NCBI RefSeq assembly: GCF_900113805.1
Contig: NZ_FOQT01000003.1
Location: 124,001-188,000 of the forward strand
Origin: Halpernia frigidisoli
GTDB lineage: Bacteria > Bacteroidota > Bacteroidia > Flavobacteriales > Weeksellaceae
Reading direction: 5' to 3'
DNA length: 64,000 nucleotides
Below are positions 37,471-44,604 of the stretch, piece by piece. The notes beneath the pieces are model-generated. The model searched no databases. It was given only the letters and a program-made list of their open reading frames with translations, and was not told the origin of the DNA. How positions within the stretch are numbered: position 1 is the stretch's first letter; the number at the start of each line of letters is the position of its first letter. Both the position numbers and the translations under genes were made by a program.

Positions 37471-38031
37471 ATGACAGATCAAAAATACAGTATTATTCAA
37501 AAAGATTTCTTCCGTGAAAGCGGGAAATATCTTTCCAATTTTGAGATCTGGAAAAAATGTTTTAATCCGAATCTGCATTTTATTTTCATTTTGCGAAAAG
37601 CACAGAAACATCCTAAAAAATCTTTTGGCGGCATATTTTGGCGTGTTGTTTTAAGGCATTTTCAGATCAAATATGGCTTTCAAATTTATCCCGAAACAGA
37701 AATTGGAGAAGGTTTTTATCTCGGACATTGGGGTTTGTTGGCAATTAATCCAGGTGTGAAAATCGGCAAAAACTGCAATATTGCGCAAGGTGTCAGTATC
37801 GCGCAAGCAAATCGAGGAAAATTTATTGGAAGTCCAAAAATTGGCGATGAAGTTTGGATCGGTCCAAATGCTGTGATTGTGGGCGGAATTACAATTGGAA
37901 ATAACGTATTGATTGCGCCAAATACTTATTTAGCAGAAAATGTTCCCGATAATTCTTTGGTTATTGGAAATCCTTGCCGTATTTTTAATCTTCACAACGC
38001 AACGGAAGGTTACATTAACAATAAAGTTTAA
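37471..38031 (+). CDS. serine O-acetyltransferase-like hexapeptide protein
   Basis: 186 residues. C-terminal left-handed beta-helix with FQIYPETEIGEGFYLGHWGLLAINPGVKIGKNCNIAQGVSI, where LGHWG aligns with the catalytic GHxxG of CysE; IGDEVWIGPNAVIVGGITIGNNVLIAPNTYLAENVP follows. The N-terminal helical domain is shorter than in CysE (about 270 residues). Next to metZ it could feed cysteine synthesis, but similar proteins also acetylate sugars in glycan loci. Convergent with the next gene; the stop codons share TTAA. Confidence 0.83.
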   Translation: MTDQKYSIIQKDFFRESGKYLSNFEIWKKCFNPNLHFIFILRKAQKHPKKSFGGIFWRVVLRHFQIKYGFQIYPETEIGEGFYLGHWGLLAINPGVKIGKNCNIAQGVSIAQANRGKFIGSPKIGDEVWIGPNAVIVGGITIGNNVLIAPNTYLAENVPDNSLVIGNPCRIFNLHNATEGYINNKV

Positions 38032-39131
38032 ACTGTTCTTTTTTGCTTGATGGTGAAAAGTTTTGCCATCATTTTTCCATCGGATTCGCGGAATAAAGTT
38101 GAGCATAATTTTACTTTGTTGTCTGATAAATAATCCACGGAATTTAAAACATATTTTATTTTATCGCGGGAATCGCAATTGGCGTAATACATCACGTCGC
38201 GAAAAAGAGTGCAGTAATTTTCTTCCCATTTTTCCTCATTTTCAAGTGAACCAAAATATTGCAACTCGCAAAAATCATTGATGATCGGATAAGATGCAAA
38301 ATATAAAAGTCCGACGCCGTTTAAGTCGTAGTAAGGATTTAAAGAATATTTAAAGGAAAATAATTCCGTTTCTGAAATATTGAAGATATAATCTTTGTAG
38401 AAAAATGTTTTTAGATCTCTTTTCTTAATTAACCGGTATTCATTACCAAAAATCGGAAATTCTGCAACCTGCGGAATATTACAAGTTTCCATCGTCGGTT
38501 GACTTTTGGCTAAACTTTTATTGTCGCCAGTAGATTTTCTCACAGAAAAACTGGTCATCATATCAATTTTAATTGATTTATTTTCAGATTTAAAATTGGT
38601 GTTGCTGAAAAACATTCCCATCCCAAAACGTGATAATTTTGCATCAAATTCGTATGGATCATTTTCCCGAAATTCACTTAAATTTCCAGTTCCGTCAATT
38701 CGAATTCTCACAAAAGTGGCGTAAAGTCGGTTTCCAATGTCATCTTTTAATTCAGAAGATGAAGTTCCCAAACCGTCGCAAAGTAAATCCCAATGCTCAC
38801 TTCCGGCTTCTTTAAAAAGCCAGTTTTCCGAAAGTGCTTCAAGACACATTTGCGGCATGTTGATGAAATTTTGCTTTTTTACTGCTTTTTCAATAGTCTT
38901 TAAAACAGAAATTTCAGAAATTTGAGCACCAGATTTTTCAGCGTATTTTAAAATATCATTTAAACTTTTAAAAGAAAGCCAATCAAAATTTGGAATCATT
39001 TTCCCTAATTTATTTTCAATATCTACACGCATTGAGACAAGGTCAATACTATCAATATTTAAATTCTGAAAATCTTCGTTATAATTTTCAGCGCTTAAAT
39101 TTGGTAAAATTCTTTCTATAATATTTTTCAT
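38028..39131 (-). CDS. acyl-carrier-like domain fused to a Pnap_2097/LnmK-like biosynthetic domain
   Basis: 367 residues, single gene on the minus strand. Residues 1-70 resemble an acyl carrier domain: NLNIDSIDLVSMRVDIENKLG places a Ser (28) where phosphopantetheine would attach (DSxxxV motif). From about 90 on, MPQMCLEALSENWLFKEAG, GNRLYATFVRIRI, LSRFGMGMFFS and MTSFSVR (192-198) recall the Pnap_2097 family related to LnmK, a double-hot-dog acyltransferase/decarboxylase of leinamycin biosynthesis. I recognise this from memory of the family, not from a search. No polyketide or NRPS genes are present. Possible role: preparing or transferring an acyl group for the adjacent glycan locus (inference). 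Confidence 0.6.
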   Translation of the reverse strand: MKNIIERILPNLSAENYNEDFQNLNIDSIDLVSMRVDIENKLGKMIPNFDWLSFKSLNDILKYAEKSGAQISEISVLKTIEKAVKKQNFINMPQMCLEALSENWLFKEAGSEHWDLLCDGLGTSSSELKDDIGNRLYATFVRIRIDGTGNLSEFRENDPYEFDAKLSRFGMGMFFSNTNFKSENKSIKIDMMTSFSVRKSTGDNKSLAKSQPTMETCNIPQVAEFPIFGNEYRLIKKRDLKTFFYKDYIFNISETELFSFKYSLNPYYDLNGVGLLYFASYPIINDFCELQYFGSLENEEKWEENYCTLFRDVMYYANCDSRDKIKYVLNSVDYLSDNKVKLCSTLFRESDGKMMAKLFTIKQKRTV

Positions 39132-39272
39132 TTAAATATATTTCTCTGCAAAACTATTAATCTCAAGCTGACTATTCTAATGAAATGATATGTTTTTATA
39201 GCATTTTTTGAAATAATGAAATTAATCAATATTAAATTTTCCCAAATAAGATATATAATAATTTAAAAATTA

Positions 39273-39280
39273 TATTTTTG
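39273..39280 (+). promoter_or_regulatory. -7 box upstream of the carbonic anhydrase gene
   Basis: TATTTTTG, an exact TAnnTTTG match, 80 nt before the ATG at 39361, in the 229-nt divergent gap. No convincing -33 box. The rest of this gap is AT-rich with no other feature visible. Confidence 0.45.
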
Positions 39281-39360
39281 CACTATTATTGATTCAGTCT
39301 ATTAAATTCGAAAATAAGATTAAACGAAACATATTATTAACCTTTAAATATTTTTAAATT

Positions 39361-40029
39361 ATGTCACAATCGTATGATGGTATTTTCGAAAACAACAGAA
39401 AATGGGTAGAGTCCAGAATCAGTGCGGATCCTACTTTTTTCGAAGAATTAGCAAAAACTCAAACTCCGGAATATCTGTATATTGGATGTTCTGACAGTAG
39501 AGCGACAGCGGAGGAATTAATGGGCGCAAAACCGGGTGAAGTTTTTGTACACAGAAACATTGCGAACGTAGTAAACTCTTTAGATATGAGTGCTACAGCT
39601 GTAATTGAGTATGCGGTGCAACATCTAAAAGTGAAACACATTATAGTTTGTGGACACTATAACTGCGGCGGTGTAAAAGCAGCGATGACACCTCAGGATC
39701 TGGGTATTTTAAATCCCTGGTTGAGAACGATCCGCGATGTTTATAGATTGCACCAAACTGAGCTGGACTTTATTGCAGATGATGATCTGCGTTACGACAA
39801 ACTTGTAGAACTTAATGTTCTGGAGCAATGCATTAACGTGATCAAAATGGCTTGTGTACAGGAAAGGTATATTTTAGAAGAGTATCCAATTGTGCATGGC
39901 TGGGTTTTCGATTTGAGAACCGGGAAGATCATAGATCTGGAAATTGATTTCGAGAAAGTCTTGAAAGATATCCAAAAAATCTACAATCTGAGCGAGGATC
40001 AATGGGTGATGAGTCGTAAAATTAAATAA
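39361..40029 (+). CDS. beta-class carbonic anhydrase
   Basis: Zinc enzyme interconverting CO2 and bicarbonate in the cytoplasm. 222 residues. All zinc and catalytic residues are visible: Cys43, Asp45 and Arg47 in IGCSDSRA, His99 and Cys102 in CGHYNCGG. Length and the N-terminal helix (IFENNRKWVESRISADPTFFEELA) are typical for type I/II beta enzymes. First gene of a likely transcript with a small secreted protein (13-nt gap) and a SulP transporter, which suggests a role in bicarbonate supply or pH control. Confidence 0.97.
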   Translation: MSQSYDGIFENNRKWVESRISADPTFFEELAKTQTPEYLYIGCSDSRATAEELMGAKPGEVFVHRNIANVVNSLDMSATAVIEYAVQHLKVKHIIVCGHYNCGGVKAAMTPQDLGILNPWLRTIRDVYRLHQTELDFIADDDLRYDKLVELNVLEQCINVIKMACVQERYILEEYPIVHGWVFDLRTGKIIDLEIDFEKVLKDIQKIYNLSEDQWVMSRKIK

Positions 40030-40042
40030 TTTTAATTTTAGA

Positions 40043-40342
40043 ATGAAATTCTGGAGTATTTTAACATTGGTGATTTTTTTCAACTTTACAGCTTTGCCAA
40101 GCATTGCTGCTTTAGCTGGGTGGAAATTACCTTCTGCTAATATTACTGTGAACGAAGAAGAGTCTCATTCAAACTACTCTCCATTTTCTGTTAACGAAAA
40201 AGCCCTCCCAAAAACTTTAGATGTATTCGATTATCTTAAGTTTTTTGAGGCAGACCAAGAAGGTGTTGCATTTTTCCCTACAGATGATTCTCTTCATCTT
40301 GCACCTTTTTTACTTATTTTTTCTCCACCACCAAACGCATAG
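40043..40342 (+). CDS. small exported protein of unknown function between carbonic anhydrase and SulP
   Basis: 99 residues. Signal-like N-terminus (MKFWSILTLVIFFNFTALPSIAALAG, possible cleavage after IAA), then a polar stretch and a Pro-rich end (FLLIFSPPPNA). No Cys for lipidation and no domain that I recognise. I recall similar proteins beside SulP genes in other flavobacteria, but cannot verify this here. It lies 13 nt after the carbonic anhydrase stop, so it is probably cotranscribed with it. Confidence 0.75.
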   Translation: MKFWSILTLVIFFNFTALPSIAALAGWKLPSANITVNEEESHSNYSPFSVNEKALPKTLDVFDYLKFFEADQEGVAFFPTDDSLHLAPFLLIFSPPPNA

Positions 40343-40418
40343 ATTTTTAACTTTTCAGTAAAATTCATGACCATTCGGCTGTGAAAATTACGCTGTGTTC
40401 AAAATTTTTTTAAGAAGA

Positions 40419-40449
40419 ATTTTAATTGATCTTTTGATTCAATTAAAAT
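40419..40449. promoter_or_regulatory. 11-bp inverted repeat before the SulP gene
   Basis: ATTTTAATTGA (40419-40429) and TCAATTAAAAT (40439-40449) are perfect inverted copies 9 nt apart. The right arm covers most of an in-frame ATG at 40448. It could be an operator or an RNA hairpin that hides that ATG. There is no adjacent T-run, so a terminator is less likely. Confidence 0.5.
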
Positions 40450-40477
40450 GTTCTGTTCATACGTTTTTTTTATTATA

Positions 40478-42073
40478 ATGAGAAAATCTAAAACTTTGGT
40501 AGAGGGAATTAAAGAAAATTTCCCTTCAGGCCTTGTGGTCTTTTTGGTGGCGTTGCCATTATGTCTTGGTATTGCATTAGCTTCCGGCGCACCACCACTT
40601 TCCGGGGTTATTGCAGGGATTGTCGGCGGTTTAGTGGTCGGTTTTTTAAGTAATTCAAATATTTCTGTTTCCGGTCCAGCCGCAGGTTTGACGGCAATTG
40701 TTTTGACCGCAATTACTGATCTTGGTGCTTTTGAACTTTTTTTATGTGCGGGAATTATAGCCGGATTAATTCAATTGATTTTAGGATTTATCCGCGCGGG
40801 AAGCATATCCAGCTATTTCCCAAATAATGTAATTGAGGGAATGCTTGCAGCCATTGGAATTATAATCATCATTAAACAAATTCCACATGCTTTGGGTTTT
40901 GACAATGATTTTGAAGGGAATGAGGTTCTTTTTGCGAAAGGAATCAACTTTGGATATTTCTTTGAAAGATTTGGTGCCTTTCAGCCGGGCGCGATTTTGA
41001 TCACAATAGTTTCCCTGTTAATATTAATCGCCTGGGACAAATTTCCGGCTTTAAAAAAAATAAAATTATTACCGGGCGCTTTGGTTGCCGTTGCTGTAGG
41101 AATTGCGATCAATGAAATTTTTCAGGCTTCAGGAAGTTCTTTAGCGATCGGAACCAAACATCTGGTTTCACTGCCGGTTCCTAAATCTCTGGATGATTTT
41201 AAAAATTTAGTGATCTTACCTGATTTTAATAGTTTTACAAATCCTAAAGTGTGGATTGTAGGCGCAACGATTGCGATTGTAGCGTCCATAGAAACTTTAT
41301 TATGTATTGAAGCTTCCGACCGTTTAGACAGTCAAAGAAGAATTACTGACACCAATTTAGAATTAAAAGCACAGGGAATCGGAAATCTGATTAGTTCTTT
41401 TATCGGTGGTTTACCAATGACATCTGTTGTTGTACGAAGTTCTGCAAATGCAACGGCTGGTGCTACTTCAAAATCATCTTCTATAATTCATGGTGTTTTA
41501 CTACTATTGTGTGTACTTTCAATACCTTTTATTTTAAATTTAATTCCACTTTCCACTTTGGCCGCTGTTTTATTAATGGTTGGTTATAAACTGGCAAAAC
41601 CGGCGACTTTTAAACATTTCTGGAAACTTGGAAAATACCAGTTTATTCCTTTTGCTGCAACAGTTGCAGCAGTTGTGGCAACAGATCTGCTGAAAGGTGT
41701 TGGTATTGGTTTGGCAATTTCTATCTTTTACATTTTACAGGGGAATATGAAGCGGGCCTATTATTTAAGCAAAGAAAACTTAAATGATGCTGATGAAATC
41801 ACTATAAAGCTCTCGGAAGAAGTTTCTTTTTTAAACAAAGCGTCCATCAAAAAAACAGTTAGAAATATTAAACCAAATTCCAAAGTGATTTTTGATGCAC
41901 GGACAACGTCCTATATTGCAAATGATGTATTAGAAATGATTCAGGATTTTGCCAATATTCGTGCAAAAGAAGAAGATATCTCCGTTCAGTTGCTTGGTTT
42001 TAAAACTTCGTACAGAGATTATGAAAATGATCAGGAATCTCATATTCAGATCACGCACCGCCGAGCCATGTAA
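40478..42073 (+). CDS. SulP-family anion transporter with STAS domain
   Basis: Membrane transporter, 531 residues from this ATG. About twelve hydrophobic segments, the SulP start PSGLVVFLVALPLCLGIALASGAPPLSGVIAGIVGG, the conserved GGLPMTSVVVRSSANATAGA, and a C-terminal STAS domain (about 425-531). SulP proteins carry sulfate, bicarbonate (BicA type) or other anions. The neighbouring carbonic anhydrase and bestrophin favour bicarbonate, without proving it. ATG at 40478 gives a normal family N-terminus (RKSKTLVEGIKENFPSG); an ATG at 40448 would add 10 hydrophobic residues and lies in an inverted repeat. Confidence 0.92.
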   Translation: MRKSKTLVEGIKENFPSGLVVFLVALPLCLGIALASGAPPLSGVIAGIVGGLVVGFLSNSNISVSGPAAGLTAIVLTAITDLGAFELFLCAGIIAGLIQLILGFIRAGSISSYFPNNVIEGMLAAIGIIIIIKQIPHALGFDNDFEGNEVLFAKGINFGYFFERFGAFQPGAILITIVSLLILIAWDKFPALKKIKLLPGALVAVAVGIAINEIFQASGSSLAIGTKHLVSLPVPKSLDDFKNLVILPDFNSFTNPKVWIVGATIAIVASIETLLCIEASDRLDSQRRITDTNLELKAQGIGNLISSFIGGLPMTSVVVRSSANATAGATSKSSSIIHGVLLLLCVLSIPFILNLIPLSTLAAVLLMVGYKLAKPATFKHFWKLGKYQFIPFAATVAAVVATDLLKGVGIGLAISIFYILQGNMKRAYYLSKENLNDADEITIKLSEEVSFLNKASIKKTVRNIKPNSKVIFDARTTSYIANDVLEMIQDFANIRAKEEDISVQLLGFKTSYRDYENDQESHIQITHRRAM

Positions 42074-42123
42074 ATTTCAATTTAAACAGATTCTTATTTT
42101 AAATTATCTTTAAGAATATTCGC

Positions 42124-42131
42124 TATTTTTG
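42124..42131 (+). promoter_or_regulatory. -7 box upstream of the bestrophin gene
   Basis: TATTTTTG, an exact TAnnTTTG match, 80 nt before the ATG at 42212. No clear -33 partner. It suggests that the bestrophin gene can be transcribed separately from the SulP gene. Confidence 0.4.
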
Positions 42132-42211
42132 AATATAATTTAATAAACTAAAAAAACTTTCATAACAAACTTGATGTTTGAATGTGAGAAGTTTAAAATT
42201 CATCTCAATCT

Positions 42212-43108
42212 ATGTTAATAAAGACAAAAATATACAACCAAATTCTCACGCAAACGTGGAAGGTCGATCTCATAATGATCTTTTCCTGTGCTGGCGCTTA
42301 TTTTTTTCACGATCAGATCTTAGACAATAATCTTGATGTTCCAACGATCATACCCACGGTTCTTGGGACGGCCATTGCGTTTTTTATTGGTTTTAATAAT
42401 AATCAGGCGTATGACAGATGGTGGGAAGCGCGGAAGATCTGGGGAGAGATCGTAAATGATTCCCGAACTTTTGCCAGAGATCTTCTTTCATATTCGAAAA
42501 AAAGCCCTGAAACTGACCATTTAATAAAACAAATGATCCTTCGACATATTGATTTTTTATATGCGCTGAAGCACAATTTAAGAGACCGGATGGACAAACT
42601 TCAATTACCAAATCTCTCTGAAAATGAGCGTCAGCAGGTCTTAAGGCAAAGTAATGTACACAACGCAATCTTATTTAACAATACAAAGGCATTAAAAAAT
42701 ATTTATGATAAAAAGCTTATCAATGACTTTGAATTTTTGCAGATTGATGCCATGCTTGTGAAATTTTCCAACGAAATGGGAATGAGCGAAAGGATTAAAA
42801 ATACTATTTTTCCTACAACTTACAGCTATTTGACGAAAGTATTTATCTGGGTTTTTGTGCTTTCTTTTACGTTTGTGATATCGCCGTTTTTAAGTTATTA
42901 CAGCATTTTTGTCGGTTGGCTGGTTGGTTTTGTTTTTGTTTCTACACAGATCAACGGGATGAATCTGGTGACGCCGTTTAAAAAACATCCTACTTCAATT
43001 CCGATATCTCAAATCACCAGAACTATTGAGATCAATTTACTTCAAATGCTGGAAGAAAATGATATTCCGGAGCCGACAAAACCGATCAATAAGGAATATA
43101 TTTTATAG
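42212..43108 (+). CDS. bestrophin-family ion channel (UPF0187)
   Basis: 298 residues. Hallmarks: AIAFFIGFNNNQAYDRWWEARKIWGEIVNDSRTFARDLL near the N-terminus and about four hydrophobic segments (for example FIWVFVLSFTFVISPFL). Bestrophins form pentameric channels; bacterial ones may pass cations or anions, and algal thylakoid bestrophins have been linked to bicarbonate. Following a carbonic anhydrase and a SulP transporter, a bicarbonate role is attractive but inferred. Convergent with pth, stops 2 nt apart. Confidence 0.93.
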   Translation: MLIKTKIYNQILTQTWKVDLIMIFSCAGAYFFHDQILDNNLDVPTIIPTVLGTAIAFFIGFNNNQAYDRWWEARKIWGEIVNDSRTFARDLLSYSKKSPETDHLIKQMILRHIDFLYALKHNLRDRMDKLQLPNLSENERQQVLRQSNVHNAILFNNTKALKNIYDKKLINDFEFLQIDAMLVKFSNEMGMSERIKNTIFPTTYSYLTKVFIWVFVLSFTFVISPFLSYYSIFVGWLVGFVFVSTQINGMNLVTPFKKHPTSIPISQITRTIEINLLQMLEENDIPEPTKPINKEYIL

Positions 43109-43110
43109 AA

Positions 43111-43677
43111 TTATTTACCGTTAAAACCAGTCATTGCATTTTCAATTCCAGCGAAAACGAATGACAATGAGGCTTTAGAAAACTTCTCGATTCTTTCGGG
43201 GAGTTTTTCTTTTTCCTCGCCTTCCCATTTTCCCAAAACGTAATCGACTTGTTTTCCGGCAGAAAATTCAGCAGAAATCCCAAATCTTAAACGGGGATAA
43301 TTTTGGGTTTGAAGTTCATTTGCAACACTTTTTAAACCATTATGACCGGCGTCCGAACCTTTCATTTTTAATCTTAAAGTGCCGAAAGGCAACGCCAGAT
43401 CATCGGTAATTATTAAAATATTTTCTAAAGGAATATTTTCTTTCTGCATCCAGAATTTCACGGCATTTCCGGAAAGATTCATATAGGTATCCGGTTTTAA
43501 AATAAATACTTTTCTGCCTTTGTATTTTCCTTCAGCTAAAAGTCCAAAATTGGAAGATTTGAAAGGTACTTCAATCGTTTCAGCCATTTTTTCAGCCACT
43601 TTAAAACCAATATTATGGCGCGTTTCTGCGTATTCTTCACCTTTATTTCCTAATCCTACGATAAGGTATTTCATCAC
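43111..43677 (-). CDS. pth: peptidyl-tRNA hydrolase
   Basis: Releases tRNA from peptidyl-tRNAs that drop off the ribosome. 188 residues: YLIVGLGNKGEEYAETRHNIGF with the catalytic His (21), KPDTYMNLSGNAVKFW, and DDLALPFGTLRLKMKGSDAGHNGLKSV. All catalytic and substrate-binding residues are present. Two consecutive ATGs start the gene; either is possible. Five nt downstream of a lipoprotein gene, which follows mfd. Confidence 0.97.
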   Translation of the reverse strand: MMKYLIVGLGNKGEEYAETRHNIGFKVAEKMAETIEVPFKSSNFGLLAEGKYKGRKVFILKPDTYMNLSGNAVKFWMQKENIPLENILIITDDLALPFGTLRLKMKGSDAGHNGLKSVANELQTQNYPRLRFGISAEFSAGKQVDYVLGKWEGEEKEKLPERIEKFSKASLSFVFAGIENAMTGFNGK

Positions 43678-43682
43678 TTTAC

Positions 43683-44561
43683 TTATAATTTTTTATATTG
43701 GTAAATGTAGTATTCACCATCAGAACTGGATGCTTTAGTTGCATAATTGTCTGTATCATATTCGTAAGTTATAGTGGCAGTAGCGGTACCGTTGGCTTGA
43801 TCTGTAACTGTTTGATTTACTGGGTTATTTAATGAATTGATATAACCTGTTTGCGGAGAAAGACTGCTAAAATACAACGAAAATTCTTTCGGCAATAAAC
43901 TGAAGGGTGCAAATTTCGCATCATAACCATAAGAACTGGTTGCAGCATCCGGACTTATTATTAAATCACCCGTCGTAGGATCATATAGCCCGATTTTAGT
44001 GACATCTTTTGTAATATTATTTGCTGTAGTTTCATAATTATCTTCTAGATAGGATTTTATGGAAACGGAAAATAAAGAAACAGTACTGATAATAACTGTT
44101 TTAGCCAAATTTGCTCCATTAAAAGTATAACTGGTTTCCAGATTACCAAAACCTGTAATATCACTGGTTACTTTTGACAGAACATTTCCATTATAAGTAA
44201 ATACCGAGTTGACAGCGCCAGGTGCAGAAATTCTGGAAATTTTATTAGAACTGTTATATTCTATATTCAATCCATTACCTGCTTCATCAGTATAGCTTAC
44301 GAATCTATTATTAACATAATTAAATGTAACCGTAGCATCTTCAAATTGTCCGGCATCATTCAAAGTATGTGAAGTCATTTTGACTAAAACTTTCCCGGTC
44401 ATCGAAGAACCGCCGCCACTTCCGGAACCACCATTTCCGCCAGATCCACCGTTTTGATTAACTCCCAGAAGTAGATCTCCATCGTAATCCACTAAACTTG
44501 AACAGGATAAAGAAAACGCAGAAATTAGCACCAATAAAAAAAAAGAATATATTTTTCTCAT
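43683..44561 (-). CDS. lipoprotein with Gly/Ser linker and YD/RHS-like repeats
   Basis: 292 residues. Type II signal peptide with lipobox LSCS (Cys about 20), then a low-complexity Gly/Asn/Ser linker (about 37-54), then repeats of the form YNSSNKISRISAPG / YNGNVLSKVTSD / YTFNGANLAKTV, typical of DUF4595-like or RHS-like beta-strand repeats in Bacteroidetes lipoproteins. Function unknown; probably anchored at the outer membrane or surface. It has its own promoter and lies between mfd and pth without an obvious functional link. Confidence 0.8.
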   Translation of the reverse strand: MRKIYSFFLLVLISAFSLSCSSLVDYDGDLLLGVNQNGGSGGNGGSGSGGGSSMTGKVLVKMTSHTLNDAGQFEDATVTFNYVNNRFVSYTDEAGNGLNIEYNSSNKISRISAPGAVNSVFTYNGNVLSKVTSDITGFGNLETSYTFNGANLAKTVIISTVSLFSVSIKSYLEDNYETTANNITKDVTKIGLYDPTTGDLIISPDAATSSYGYDAKFAPFSLLPKEFSLYFSSLSPQTGYINSLNNPVNQTVTDQANGTATATITYEYDTDNYATKASSSDGEYYIYQYKKL

Positions 44562-44576
44562 TCTAAAAAATTTTTA

Positions 44577-44604
44577 CAAAAGTAATCGAAAATTTTTAAA
44601 CCAA
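44577..44604 (-). promoter_or_regulatory. promoter of the lipoprotein gene
   Basis: Minus strand: TTG (44604-44602), 17-nt spacer, TACTTTTG (44584-44577), an exact -7 match. The start of transcription would lie about 9 nt before the ATG at 44561. The upstream box falls within the last codons of mfd. Confidence 0.5.

Noticed and set aside
7829-38031. Glycan locus as a prophage or integrative element
   Set aside because: No integrase, transposase, att-like direct repeats or tRNA at the borders; it is an ordinary, though mosaic, surface-glycan locus.
42393-42668. Open frames antisense to bestrophin
   Set aside because: Bestrophin is clearly coding on the plus strand; the opposite frames have no family features.
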